64,000 bases of DNA from Neobacillus driksii (lineage in GTDB: Bacteria > Bacillota > Bacilli > Bacillales > Cytobacillaceae). The position numbers and the translations under genes are program-made. The notes beneath the pieces were generated by a model that was given only the letters and a program-made list of their open reading frames with translations, had not been told where the DNA came from and ran no database searches. The stretch's first letter is position 1. Each line of letters starts with the position of its first letter. Below are positions 45,670 to 54,327 of the stretch, piece after piece. Where the stretch lies: positions 186,001 to 250,000 of the forward strand of contig NZ_JACCBX010000010.1 in assembly GCF_013409995.1 (NCBI RefSeq), written 5' to 3'.

Positions 45670-46137
45670 ATGAATAGGGTTAACAAGATGATTAGGAATA
45701 AAAGATTAAATCAAAAGGGTCTTACTCTTATAGAACTTCTAGCGGTGCTGGTAATACTCGGTATTGTTTCTACGATTGCAGTTATTTCAATATCGAGAGT
45801 AATAGAGGATGCCAAAGACCGTGCTCTTGTAGGGAAGGCATACGCTTTAAGAGATGCTGCAAATTTATACTTAAAACAAAAGATATTAGACGGTAATGGT
45901 CTAACAGAGAATATTACCTATTCAGATTTGTATGATTCTGACTATATCGATGAAATCAAGGACCCTGATACGGGTAGATATCTTTCATCGACAAACCCTT
46001 CTTATATACAAGTATCTGGAGAGATGATTACAGGTGTTTGCTTTATAGGAGAAAAAAGAAATCTATGTACCTACAAAGGAGTAACTGGTCCGATTCCAGT
46101 GAAAGACTTATCAGTAGAGTTCATTCAAAATAATTAA
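45670..46137 (+). CDS. Type IV prepilin-like protein
   Basis: A complete 155-residue prepilin. The leader ends with G17 in the cleavage motif QKG-LTLIELL, with Glu at mature position +5, then a hydrophobic helix (about 19-42) and a globular C-terminal domain with a Cys pair (VCFIGEKRNLC). The ATG follows the pilO stop directly, so it would have been translated by coupling. It is the last gene before the terminator at 46163. It could serve as a minor pilin of the lost system, or be an intact leftover. Confidence 0.85.
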   Translation: MNRVNKMIRNKRLNQKGLTLIELLAVLVILGIVSTIAVISISRVIEDAKDRALVGKAYALRDAANLYLKQKILDGNGLTENITYSDLYDSDYIDEIKDPDTGRYLSSTNPSYIQVSGEMITGVCFIGEKRNLCTYKGVTGPIPVKDLSVEFIQNN

Positions 46138-46162
46138 CAAGAAATTTGACGAAAGCATTCGA

Positions 46163-46196
46163 TAACAAGACGACAAAAGTCTTGTTATTTTTTTTT
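46163..46196 (+). terminator. Terminator of the pil remnant
   Basis: TAACAAGAC (46163-46171) pairs with GTCTTGTTA (46179-46187), then nine T. Confidence 0.93.
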
Positions 46197-46252
46197 GTCT
46201 ATATGATAGGATGGTAGAAATTGCTATTGGTAGAGGGAAGGAGTACGAGTTA

Positions 46253-47332
46253 GTGGACAAGCCGAATCGTGGCAATACCATCAAAATAAAGTTAAATGGA
46301 GAAAGCCAAAATTTCACGGAAGAGCCCATTAAGAAGGAACAAGAATCTGGTAAAGATTCTTTTACTAAAGTGATAAACATCGACGAAGATTTCAATGATC
46401 AGGATGTTTTTCTTGAGACTGCTGCTGCAAAGGAATCAGTCGATGAAAGCTTTGATTGGATTATACCTGAATCTGCAGAAAACGACATTCAGGAATATAA
46501 AGTGGTCAGCAGCCAAAACCAGAAAAAAGGCGGGAAAAAGAAGCCAGTCTCTTTCACAACCTTTTCAATGAAGCGAAATGGTGGCGTGTTAAAATCTATT
46601 ATTGTAACTGCCGTTTTTGCTATCTTAATTGGGACGAGCTTTGGGGTCCTCATGCTTAAGTTAGTCATTAGTGAAAACAGTAAACCAGCAGTAACTGAGC
46701 CAGTGAAAATAGGTAAAGGGTCCGACAAAGGTTCAGAAGCAACCGGTGGTAAGAGTAGTTCTATTGTACTTGCTGCGCAAAATGTGTTTATCGTCCAAGG
46801 TGGAGCTTTTACGACCAAAGATGCTGCGTCTGGAGCAGCAAACGAGGCAAAAGGTAAAGGCGCACCAGCTCAAACATTAACAATGAATGATAGAGAATTT
46901 ATGTTTTTAGGGGTGGCAGACTCTATTGAAACAGCAAAACAAATGGAAGGTCATTATGAAGCAAATGGCTTTGATGATGTACTTCCCAAACAAATATCCA
47001 TTGCTGAAAAGACAATATCAGATATAAACGAAACTGAAAAAGGTTTCTTAGAAGCGGCTTCAGCTATTTACCAACAACTATCAAAGGTGACTTCTAAGGC
47101 CATTGTTTCTGGAAGTATGTCATCAGAAGCTAGTAAAGAAGTCGTAGGGTTTGGTGATCAACTTAGTCAATCGGCAGACAAGCTGAAAAATGAGAAAGTA
47201 AAAAATCTTAACAAGGAATTATCGAGTGCGTTGGCGGGTGTAGCAACATTTCAAGAAAAGAAGAGTAAAGATAGTTTGGTTGAAGCACAACAGCATTTAT
47301 TAAATTATCTAAGTATCTATTATTCATTGTAG
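46253..47332 (+). CDS. spoIIB: SpoIIB, SPOR-domain sporulation protein
   Basis: Septal peptidoglycan-associated protein that helps early engulfment. The 359-residue product has a cytoplasmic N-terminal region, one transmembrane segment (about 117-138) and an extracytoplasmic SPOR domain (about 180-250, NVFIVQGGAFTTKDAASGA, with FMFLGVADSIETAKQMEGHY), then a helical C-terminus. GTG 46253 is chosen because AAGGAG at 46238-46243 is well spaced; the ATG at 46211 has no ribosome site. Place between comC and maf is that of B. subtilis spoIIB. Confidence 0.9.
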   Translation: MDKPNRGNTIKIKLNGESQNFTEEPIKKEQESGKDSFTKVINIDEDFNDQDVFLETAAAKESVDESFDWIIPESAENDIQEYKVVSSQNQKKGGKKKPVSFTTFSMKRNGGVLKSIIVTAVFAILIGTSFGVLMLKLVISENSKPAVTEPVKIGKGSDKGSEATGGKSSSIVLAAQNVFIVQGGAFTTKDAASGAANEAKGKGAPAQTLTMNDREFMFLGVADSIETAKQMEGHYEANGFDDVLPKQISIAEKTISDINETEKGFLEAASAIYQQLSKVTSKAIVSGSMSSEASKEVVGFGDQLSQSADKLKNEKVKNLNKELSSALAGVATFQEKKSKDSLVEAQQHLLNYLSIYYSL

Positions 47333-47378
47333 TCGACAAAAGCTGATATTTTCCGGGAAATTATCCTTGAATAACGAG

Positions 47379-47405
47379 CCTGTCTATTTTGGACAGGCCT
47401 TTTGT
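47379..47405 (+). terminator. Terminator of spoIIB
   Basis: GCCTGTC and GGACAGGC form a stem around TATTTT, followed by CTTTTGT. Confidence 0.75.
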
Positions 47406-47490
47406 AATGAAATCATAATATTTTGAATTTAATTTCGAGAGATACTTTGCATAATTTGACAAATTTCTTCGAACTTTAATCATATAAAAA

Positions 47491-47519
47491 TTGTTTGCTT
47501 CTACAAATTCTGATACGAT
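47491..47519 (+). promoter_or_regulatory. Candidate promoter of maf
   Basis: TTGTTT (47491-47496), 17 bp, TACGAT (47514-47519), about 45 bp before maf. Confidence 0.5.
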
Positions 47520-47562
47520 TATCATGTATCTCCCTAAATGATGCAAAAGGTAAGGTGATGAA

Positions 47563-48132
47563 ATGCAAAACCTCATTTTAGCCTCTTCTTCTCCACGGCG
47601 AAAAGAACTTCTAGAAAACCTCCGATTAACATTCACGATCTCAAGCAGTGAAGTAGATGAAAGCTTTGATCCAACGCTTTCTCCAGAGGATGTAGTTATG
47701 GATCTTGCCGAGCGAAAAGCACAGGTTATTTTTAAAGAATATCCAGAAGCGTTTGTTATTGGTTCAGACACGATAGTTGTTGCCGAAGGCCAAGTCTTAG
47801 GAAAGCCAACTGACGACGCAGACGCAACGGGAATGTTAAAAATGCTTTCTGGCAAAAAACATGAAGTTTATACCGGTGTTTCCATATTGTCTCCAAATGG
47901 AACAGCACGTTTTTTTGAAAGAACAGAAGTCTGGTTTTGGGAGTTAACGGACGAGGAAATCAATTTTTATGTACAAAGTGGTGAACCGCTTGATAAAGCA
48001 GGTGGATATGGAATTCAGCAGCTTGGAAGTATGCTTGTCAAAAAAATAAATGGAGACTATTTTGCGGTTATGGGCCTGCCCGTCGCAAGAACTTATCGCG
48101 AATTAAAGAGGCTAGGCTACCAATTGTCGTGA
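47563..48132 (+). CDS. maf: Maf nucleoside triphosphate pyrophosphatase
   Basis: Nucleotide pyrophosphatase (dTTP/UTP type) linked to cell division and competence arrest in B. subtilis. The 189-residue product has the signature ASSSPRRKELL at the N-terminus, the SDTIVV segment with the catalytic Asp, GKPTDDADA and GGYGIQQLGS. RBS AAGGTGATG. Followed after 44 bp by radC. Confidence 0.96.
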   Translation: MQNLILASSSPRRKELLENLRLTFTISSSEVDESFDPTLSPEDVVMDLAERKAQVIFKEYPEAFVIGSDTIVVAEGQVLGKPTDDADATGMLKMLSGKKHEVYTGVSILSPNGTARFFERTEVWFWELTDEEINFYVQSGEPLDKAGGYGIQQLGSMLVKKINGDYFAVMGLPVARTYRELKRLGYQLS

Positions 48133-48176
48133 CAGCTATGTAGTTCTTTAACTCCCTATCATAGGGAGGAATTAGA

Positions 48177-48866
48177 ATGTCAACCAATTCATTCATGATT
48201 CGTGATTTTCCTCAAGATGAAAGACCAAGAGAGCGATTTATTCAAAATGGTCCAGCCAGTTTATCAAACCATGAATTAATTGCGATCTTACTTAGAACCG
48301 GCACGAAGGATGAAAGTGTTCTTCAATTATCGAACCGGCTGCTTACTAATTTTGAAGGCTTACGGCTTTTAAAGGATGCCACCTTAGAAGAAATGACTGA
48401 AATCAAGGGGATTGGTCAGGCGAAGGCTATCCAAATTCTAGCCGCTGTCGAAATTGGCAGGAGAATAACGAACTTAAACCATACTGACCGCTATGTGATC
48501 CGCTCCCCTGAAGATGGAGCTAATTATGTGATGAATGACATGCGATTTTTATCACAAGAGCATTTTGTTTGTTTGTATCTCAACACGAAAAACCAAGTAC
48601 TCCATAAACAAACCATCTTTATAGGAAGCTTAAACGCCTCGATTGTACACCCTAGGGAGGTGTTTCGCGAAGCACTGAAACGGTCAGCAGCCTCTATCAT
48701 ATGCCTCCATAACCACCCCAGTGGCGATCCCGCACCGAGCCGTGAGGATATAGAGGTAACTAAAAGACTTGTGGAATGCGGGAAAATGATAGGGATCGAT
48801 GTTCTCGACCACCTCATTATTGGCGAAAACAAATTTGTCAGCCTCAAGGAAAAAGGATATTTATAA
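48177..48866 (+). CDS. radC: RadC/YsxA family JAB1 domain protein
   Basis: A 229-residue protein with an N-terminal helix-hairpin-helix region (LEEMTEIKGIGQAKAIQIL) and a C-terminal JAMM metalloprotease-like domain with all ligands (CLHNHPSGDPAPSREDIEVT). Despite the name, a direct role in DNA repair is not established. RBS GGGAGGA. Confidence 0.95.
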   Translation: MSTNSFMIRDFPQDERPRERFIQNGPASLSNHELIAILLRTGTKDESVLQLSNRLLTNFEGLRLLKDATLEEMTEIKGIGQAKAIQILAAVEIGRRITNLNHTDRYVIRSPEDGANYVMNDMRFLSQEHFVCLYLNTKNQVLHKQTIFIGSLNASIVHPREVFREALKRSAASIICLHNHPSGDPAPSREDIEVTKRLVECGKMIGIDVLDHLIIGENKFVSLKEKGYL

Positions 48867-49022
48867 TACTATGATTTTTTTAAACGTTGGGATATAATAA
48901 TGTTTATGATTTTTTAGGACATTTTTCGTGATTATCATATAAATTTACTAGAAAAATTACATGAATAGAAGGTATATTCACTTACCTTTAGCTATTTTCG
49001 TATCAGAAAGGGAGATACAACT

Positions 49023-50045
49023 ATGTTTGGAATTGGGACAAGAGACCTTGGTATTGACTTGGGGACTGCAAATACCCTTGTTTATGTAAAAGGTAAAGGG
49101 ATTGTATTAAGAGAGCCATCTGTTGTGGCGATGCAGACAGACACGAAATCCATTGTGGCGGTTGGTAATGACGCGAAGAACATGATTGGACGTACACCAG
49201 GAAATGTTGTTGCGATGAGACCAATGAAGGATGGAGTTATTGCAGACTTTGAAATTACCGCAGCTATGATGAAACATCATATTCGCCAGGCAATTAAAAG
49301 TAAGAGTATCTTCTCCGGTAAACCGTATGTAATGGTGTGTGTTCCATCCGGAATAACAGCTGTTGAGGAAAGAGCGGTTATTGACGCAACACGTCAAGCA
49401 GGTGCCAAGGACGCTTATACGATTGAAGAGCCATTTGCAGCTGCAATCGGAGCTAACCTGCCTGTATGGGAGCCAACTGGAAGTATGGTAGTTGATATCG
49501 GTGGCGGTACAACTGAAGTCGCGATTATTTCTTTAGGCGGAATAGTTACAAGCATCTCCATTCGTGTGGCTGGCGATGAAATGGACGAATCAATCGTTTC
49601 TTATATCCGAAAAAATTATAATCTTATGATTGGTGAACGTACGGCGGAAGCGATTAAAATGGAAGTTGGTTCTGCAGGTGACTCTGAAGGAATTGATAAT
49701 ATGGAAATTCGCGGACGTGATTTACTAACTGGTTTGCCAAAAACGATTGAAATCACTGCGAAAGAAATTGGTGTGGCATTAAAGGATACAGTTTATGCGA
49801 TTGTAGAAGCTGTAAAAAATACATTAGAAAAAACACCGCCAGAGCTTGCAGCGGATATTATGGACCGGGGAATTGTTTTAACAGGCGGCGGCGCCCTTCT
49901 TCGAAATCTGGACAAGGTGATTAGTGAAGAAACTAACATGCCTGTTCTTATTGCAGAAAACCCGTTAGATTGCGTAGCAATCGGCACAGGAAAAGCCTTA
50001 GACCATATTCAGCTATTCAAAAACAAAGCAAAAGAATCTAGATAA
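49023..50045 (+). CDS. mreB: Rod shape-determining protein MreB
   Basis: Bacterial actin that forms membrane-bound filaments and directs lateral wall synthesis. The 340-residue product begins MFGIGTRDLGIDLGTANTLV (phosphate 1 loop), has VDIGGGTTEVA (phosphate 2) and LTGGGALL (adenosine motif). The N-terminal hydrophobic residues can contact the membrane. First gene of mreBCD-minCD. Confidence 0.98.
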   Translation: MFGIGTRDLGIDLGTANTLVYVKGKGIVLREPSVVAMQTDTKSIVAVGNDAKNMIGRTPGNVVAMRPMKDGVIADFEITAAMMKHHIRQAIKSKSIFSGKPYVMVCVPSGITAVEERAVIDATRQAGAKDAYTIEEPFAAAIGANLPVWEPTGSMVVDIGGGTTEVAIISLGGIVTSISIRVAGDEMDESIVSYIRKNYNLMIGERTAEAIKMEVGSAGDSEGIDNMEIRGRDLLTGLPKTIEITAKEIGVALKDTVYAIVEAVKNTLEKTPPELAADIMDRGIVLTGGGALLRNLDKVISEETNMPVLIAENPLDCVAIGTGKALDHIQLFKNKAKESR

Positions 50046-50073
50046 GAATGTAGAAAAATAGAGGTGTATAATC

Positions 50074-50961
50074 ATGCCACAGTTCTTTTTGAATAAACGA
50101 TTGATCGTTTTGCTGGTTAGCATAATTGTTCTCGTGGCATTGATTGGGTTTTCGTTAAGGGAGAGAAGTAAACTATCCTGGCCGGAGCAGTTCTTAAAGG
50201 ATACTGCCGGCTTGGTTCAATCCCTGGTCTCAAAGCCTGCTCATTTGGTTGCAGGTTTTTTTGAGAATCTTCAGGACTTGCAAAATACATATGAAGAGAA
50301 TAAAGAATTAAAATCACGGATGGAGAAACTTGTTAGCCTTGAAGCACAGGTACAGGAGCTGGAAAAGGACAATAAAGAGTTGCGTGATATTCTCGGTGAA
50401 GAAGAGACCCTGAGAGATTTTGAACCTTTACAGGCAACAGTAATAGGTAGAAACCCTGATCGTTGGCATGAAATGATTATTATCAATAAAGGGAAAACAG
50501 ACGGAATTAAAAAAAATATGGCAGTTGTCACGGCACATGGCTTAATCGGCAAGGTGAAAACCGTCAATCAATTTAGCTCAACCGTTCAACTATTGAGTGC
50601 GATGGATCCAAAGAATCGAATCTCTGCTATTGTCCAAGGTGACACAAACGTTTTTGGTCTTGTGGAAGGCTATGATGAAGAGAAAAAAGCATTATTAATA
50701 AAAGCGATTCCTTCTGGGGTTGAAATTAAAAAGGGACAAAATGTTATCACCTCTGGTCTAGGCGGCGTCTTTCCTCAAGGTTTGCAAATTGGTAAAGTAA
50801 TTGAGGTTAAGCCTGATCAGTATGGATTGAACCAAACTGCATTAGTTGAACCAGGTGCGGATTTTTACGATTTAGAAAATATCATTGTGATTACCAGAAC
50901 AATTGCTCAGCCTAGTGAAGCAGATATGGCGGGCGAAGGAGAGGAGGAGGAGGATTTGTGA
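50074..50961 (+). CDS. mreC: Rod shape-determining protein MreC
   Basis: Elongasome protein of 295 residues: one N-terminal transmembrane helix (about 9-25, LIVLLVSIIVLVALIGF), a coiled coil (about 70-105) and an extracytoplasmic beta domain with AVVTAHGLIGKV and TSGLGGVFPQGLQIGKV. The C-terminal tail is acidic (GEGEEEEDL). Its end overlaps mreD by 4 bp. Confidence 0.97.
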   Translation: MPQFFLNKRLIVLLVSIIVLVALIGFSLRERSKLSWPEQFLKDTAGLVQSLVSKPAHLVAGFFENLQDLQNTYEENKELKSRMEKLVSLEAQVQELEKDNKELRDILGEEETLRDFEPLQATVIGRNPDRWHEMIIINKGKTDGIKKNMAVVTAHGLIGKVKTVNQFSSTVQLLSAMDPKNRISAIVQGDTNVFGLVEGYDEEKKALLIKAIPSGVEIKKGQNVITSGLGGVFPQGLQIGKVIEVKPDQYGLNQTALVEPGADFYDLENIIVITRTIAQPSEADMAGEGEEEEDL

Positions 50962-51476
50962 AGAAATTCCTTCTTCCTCTTTTGTTTCTATTCCTTTTTT
51001 TATTAGAGAGTTTGTTTGCTCAATATGCCCCTCCTGAAGTTTTTGGCCGCAACTATATTTTGGCGCCTCATTTTCTGTTCGGAGGTATCTTGTTCCTTGC
51101 CATCTATGCAGGCAGAAAATATGGAATCATTTATGCGGCTATTTTTGGACTATTATTTGATATCGTGTGGATTGAAATTATTGGCATTTACCTGTTTCTT
51201 TTTCCATTCATTACGTACCTTATTTCGAAAATCATGCACGTCCTTCAGACAAATATCATTGTTGCATTTTTTGTGTCTCTAGTGGGGATTGCCTTGCTGG
51301 AATTGGGTGTCTATGAAATGGACTTTTTAATCCATATCACCACACTTGATTTTATGAGTTTTCTTGAAATGCGTTTTTATCCTTCACTCATTTTAAATGC
51401 CGCTTTCCTTTTGATTGCTGCGTATCCTTTAAAGCGTCATTTTGAAAGTTTTGCAGAAAGCTTACGAGATGAATAA
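50958..51476 (+). CDS. mreD: Rod shape-determining protein MreD
   Basis: Polytopic membrane protein of 172 residues with five or six hydrophobic segments; partner of MreC in the elongasome. GTG start at 50958 inside the last codons of mreC implies coupled translation. Identity rests on membrane pattern, size and position. Confidence 0.95.
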   Translation: MKKFLLPLLFLFLFLLESLFAQYAPPEVFGRNYILAPHFLFGGILFLAIYAGRKYGIIYAAIFGLLFDIVWIEIIGIYLFLFPFITYLISKIMHVLQTNIIVAFFVSLVGIALLELGVYEMDFLIHITTLDFMSFLEMRFYPSLILNAAFLLIAAYPLKRHFESFAESLRDE

Positions 51477-51602
51477 GATTTGTATTTCTTTTTAAAAAAA
51501 GGAGAATACATAAAGCGTGTCGAATTGTATAATAAAAGTGTGTCTATGTGTTTCCAGATGCCGCATGAATGTGTTTCTTATTATTTGAGGTGAGTTTTCT
51601 CC

Positions 51603-52283
51603 ATGAAAAAGCGACAAAATGTTACGATAAAAGGTACGAAGGATGGAATTGTCCTTCATCTTGATGATAGCTGTTCCTATGAGGACTTAAAAAAAGAGCT
51701 CGATGATAAACTTTCAGCAAATCAAACAACTGAAGGTGAGCGTCATTTAACCCCTGTTAAAGTTGATGTTGGCAACAGGTACTTGAGTGATGCTCAACGT
51801 GAAGAAATAAAAAATCTTATTCGGCAAAAAAAGAATTTAGTAGTCGATGATATTGAATCGAATGTGGTCACAAGAGCAGAAGTGGACAAGCTAAGAGCGG
51901 AAAACGAAGTTGTTACCGTATCGCGTATTATTCGCTCTGGACAGGTGTTAGAAGTTCCTGGGGATTTATTGCTCATAGGGGATGTGAATCCAGGTGGCAC
52001 GGTAGTAGCAGGCGGAAATATTTTTATCATGGGTACATTAAAAGGGATTGCGCATGCTGGCGTATTCGGAAATGATCAAGCGGTTATTTCAGCATCAAGT
52101 ATGCAGCCTTCCCAGCTAAGGATTAGTGACTGTATAAACCGTGCCCCAGATAACGCTCAAAAAACAGAAAAGCGTGAGATGGAATGTGCGTACATCGATG
52201 ATAACCATCAAATCATCGTAGATAGATTGCAAGTTTTAATAAATTTAAGGCCTAATTTAAATAGATTCGAAGGGGGACATTAA
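51603..52283 (+). CDS. minC: Septum site-determining protein MinC
   Basis: Division inhibitor that blocks FtsZ polymerisation near the poles; partner of MinD. The 226-residue product has the N-terminal FtsZ-inhibiting domain (about 1-105) and the beta-helix C-terminal MinD-binding domain (about 115-215, GDLLLIGDVNPGGTVVAGGN, GTLKGIAHAG). RBS GAGGTGAG. Followed by minD after one base. Confidence 0.97.
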   Translation: MKKRQNVTIKGTKDGIVLHLDDSCSYEDLKKELDDKLSANQTTEGERHLTPVKVDVGNRYLSDAQREEIKNLIRQKKNLVVDDIESNVVTRAEVDKLRAENEVVTVSRIIRSGQVLEVPGDLLLIGDVNPGGTVVAGGNIFIMGTLKGIAHAGVFGNDQAVISASSMQPSQLRISDCINRAPDNAQKTEKREMECAYIDDNHQIIVDRLQVLINLRPNLNRFEGGH

Positions 52284-52284
52284 T

Positions 52285-53088
52285 GTGGGAGAGGCAATAG
52301 TAATTACATCCGGTAAAGGCGGCGTCGGAAAAACCACGACTTCCGCTAATATAGGTACAGCGTTGGCCCTTCAAGGCAAAAAAGTATGCTTAGTGGATAC
52401 AGATATTGGCCTTCGGAATTTAGATGTTGTTATGGGGCTCGAGAATCGAATTATTTATGATCTTGTGGACGTGGTGGAAGGTAGATGTAAAATTCACCAA
52501 GCACTCGTAAAAGATAAGAGATTCGAAGATTTATTGTATTTGCTTCCAGCAGCGCAGACAGTTGATAAGTCAGCTGTGACGCCAGAACAGATGCACAAAC
52601 TAATTAATGAGCTTAAGCAAGACTATGATTATATTATTATTGATTGCCCTGCGGGAATTGAACAAGGTTTCCAAAATGCGATTGCCGGGGCGGACCGTGC
52701 GATTGTCGTAACAACTCCAGAAGTTTCAGCCGTTCGTGACGCAGATCGAATCATTGGATTACTTGAGAAAGCAAAGACCGTCGAGTCACCGAAGCTTGTG
52801 ATTAACCGTATTCGAAACCATATGATGAAGAGCGGCGATATGTTAGATGTAGATGAAATCACTACACATTTATCCATTGAGTTAATTGGGATTGTCGCAG
52901 ATGATGAGGAAGTAATCAAAGCTTCCAATCATGGTGAACCGATTGCCTTAAATCCAAATAGTAAAGCGTCTATTGCATACCGGAACATCGCTAGACGTAT
53001 TCTAGGCGAATCGATTCCATTGCAACCACTAGAAGATAAAAATAAAAGTGTTTTTGGCAAAATTAAACAATTTTTTGGTGTTAGATAA
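52285..53088 (+). CDS. minD: Septum site-determining ATPase MinD
   Basis: Membrane-cycling ParA-type ATPase that recruits MinC to poles. The 267-residue product has the deviant Walker A KGGVGKTT (residues 11-18), the DTDIGLRNLD segment, DCPAGIEQGF and the C-terminal amphipathic membrane-targeting helix (NKSVFGKIKQFFGVR). GTG start at 52285 with AAGGGGG at 52270-52276. Confidence 0.98.
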   Translation: MGEAIVITSGKGGVGKTTTSANIGTALALQGKKVCLVDTDIGLRNLDVVMGLENRIIYDLVDVVEGRCKIHQALVKDKRFEDLLYLLPAAQTVDKSAVTPEQMHKLINELKQDYDYIIIDCPAGIEQGFQNAIAGADRAIVVTTPEVSAVRDADRIIGLLEKAKTVESPKLVINRIRNHMMKSGDMLDVDEITTHLSIELIGIVADDEEVIKASNHGEPIALNPNSKASIAYRNIARRILGESIPLQPLEDKNKSVFGKIKQFFGVR

Positions 53089-53093
53089 TAGGC

Positions 53094-53130
53094 AAAAGCC
53101 TGTCCATATGGTATGGACAGGCTTTTTTTT
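53094..53130 (+). terminator. Terminator of mreBCD-minCD
   Basis: AAAAGCCTGTCCATA (53094-53108) pairs with TATGGACAGGCTTTT (53112-53126), followed by T. A 15-bp perfect stem. Confidence 0.95.
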
Positions 53131-53134
53131 GTTA

Positions 53135-53275
53135 TTAATTGGTAGAAAATGTCTAAACGTCCAAAACTATATAAAAATAGTCCAAAACCTCAAGGAAAAC
53201 GTCCAAAACTACCTGAAAATAGTCCAAAACCTCATGAATATTGTTCAAAACCTCGTGAAAATAGTCCAAATAGCA
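53135..53275. repeat. 21-bp repeat array A1 (minD side of the cassette)
   Basis: Six copies of TCCAAAAC-type units begin at 53160, 53181, 53202, 53223, 53244 (TTCAAAAC) and 53265 (last copy ends AAAT), with an exact period of 21 bp. Between the cores lie A-rich spacers of the type CTCATGAAAATAG. The array begins with TTAATTGGTA (53135-53144) and GTCTAAACG, as does array A2. No gene can be supported in it. Confidence 0.88.
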
Positions 53276-53324
53276 AGTTCCTAGGTTTAGTCGCACCCCA
53301 TGTGCATGCGCAGATTGAAATATA

Positions 53325-53771
53325 TTAATATCCAATTAAATGCAAGGTGAGTGACGCTCTATTATATCGCGGTAGTCTACCTCTAGGAGCATAGGTGTCA
53401 GCAATAAAGATACCAATTGCATCACCAGCATACAAGTAAGCTTGAACATTTATTCCTGTGATGGTACTTATCCCGTTTGCATCAAAAGTGGAACCTATCA
53501 GTGGGTCAGATCCATCATGACGCCGGTTGATATTGAACATCACCGTTTGCTCTTCCTCTAATATGACGGATACATCCGCTGTGATCTGATATACACCTGA
53601 ATTGTGTACTGTAATACTATTTGAGGCAATATCCGGTCGGGTATTTTGATAGGGTCCAGCTATTGTAAAATCTATTAAATTCCCCGTCACGAGAGGAATA
53701 ATTTTATCATGGGGCAAATCTTGTTTATATAATGATCCATAAGTAAATGGCTTTACGTTTTTGGTTCTCAT
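53325..53771 (-). CDS. C1q/TNF-fold protein resembling the BclA C-terminal domain
   Basis: A 148-residue protein, mostly beta-strand in pattern, similar in character to the C-terminal domain of the exosporium glycoprotein BclA and other C1q/TNF-like bacterial proteins: PLVTGNLIDFTIAGP, ITVHNSGVYQITADVSV, VMFNINRRHDG, TSTITGINVQAYLYAGD-like strand and NRASLTLHLIGY at the end. It has no collagen Gly-X-Y repeats and no signal peptide. ATG 53771 is used because AAGGTGG lies just upstream on the reverse strand; a TTG at 53798 would add nine residues over the ribosome site. It follows speD by 30 bp, so both are probably one transcript. Spore-surface role is inferred. Confidence 0.7.
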   Translation of the reverse strand: MRTKNVKPFTYGSLYKQDLPHDKIIPLVTGNLIDFTIAGPYQNTRPDIASNSITVHNSGVYQITADVSVILEEEQTVMFNINRRHDGSDPLIGSTFDANGISTITGINVQAYLYAGDAIGIFIADTYAPRGRLPRYNRASLTLHLIGY

Positions 53772-53801
53772 ATGTTTCCACCTTGGTTTAATAGGCAAAG
53801 G

Positions 53802-54182
53802 TCAATTGCCTAGTTCTTCACACGTAATCGTTTGTGGATAGGAAACTCCTCGAGAAATGGAGTATACCATTGATTGTTTGGAAGATAATTCCTTAATAAG
53901 GAATTCTACTTGAGGTGTAAGCTCTAGAGTCCCGCACGTATAAAAGTCTAATGATACATACCTTTCCTCCGGCCAAGTATGAATCGATAGATGAGAAGTG
54001 GATAAAACCAGCATTCCTGTTACACCTTGTGGCTCAAATTGGTGGAAGTAAGAGTATAAAATCTCCATATTTGCATCAAGAGCCGCTTTTTTACACATTC
54101 CTTCTAAAAATTTGATGTCATTTAAATGAGTCGAATCGCACTCAAATGCGTCAATGATAATATGCTTTCCTTCTTTGCTCAA
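53802..54182 (-). CDS. speD: S-adenosylmethionine decarboxylase-like proenzyme (SpeD) with altered cleavage site
   Basis: Pyruvoyl enzyme family that decarboxylates S-adenosylmethionine to supply aminopropyl groups for spermidine. The 126-residue product fits the class 1B prokaryotic type. Conserved: GKHIIIDAF, Ser63 (the pyruvoyl precursor) in STSHLSIHTWPE, His68 and Cys83 in FYTCG. The residue before Ser63 is Thr62, where characterised enzymes have Glu, and residue 55 is Thr where Ser is usual. It could be an active enzyme, or a variant with a different substrate. TTG start with GGAGGG about 12 bp upstream. Two candidate partners, an aminopropyltransferase and a TNF-fold protein, flank it. 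Confidence 0.88.
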   Translation of the reverse strand: MSKEGKHIIIDAFECDSTHLNDIKFLEGMCKKAALDANMEILYSYFHQFEPQGVTGMLVLSTSHLSIHTWPEERYVSLDFYTCGTLELTPQVEFLIKELSSKQSMVYSISRGVSYPQTITCEELGN

Positions 54183-54209
54183 AGCCTCATCATTCCCTCC
54201 GTTTTCCTT

Positions 54210-54218
54210 TATGGTATG
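54210..54218 (-). promoter_or_regulatory. Candidate mother-cell sporulation -10 before speD
   Basis: On the reverse strand CATACCATA is found about 27 bp before the speD start. It fits the sigma-K pattern CATAnnnTA and also CATACnnT of sigma-E. No convincing -35 at standard spacing, so this is only a candidate. Confidence 0.35.
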
Positions 54219-54282
54219 GGATTTACCAAAAAATAAATTGTACGGTTGTCCATGTTTTAAAGAAATAATACCTAAAAAGTTG

Positions 54283-54322
54283 CTCTACTCGTTGAACAAC
54301 TCAAGGAGTAGAGTCTTTTTTT
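54283..54322. terminator. Hairpin between the tandem aminopropyltransferase gene and speD
   Basis: CTCTACTC (54283-54290) pairs with GAGTAGAG (54306-54313). A T run follows on the forward strand, while the reverse-strand side has CAACTTTTT; it may act in both directions. Confidence 0.6.
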
Positions 54323-54327
54323 GTAGG

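Noticed and set aside
45670..46137. Assignment of the intact prepilin as ComGC
   Set aside because: ComGC is shorter and belongs to the comG operon; the location after pilO indicates a pil-system prepilin.
53048..53284. An open frame overlapping the end of minD whose C-terminal part repeats a seven-residue unit (QNYLKIV type)
   Set aside because: The repetition is simply translation of the 21-bp DNA array; the start lies inside minD in another frame without a ribosome site.
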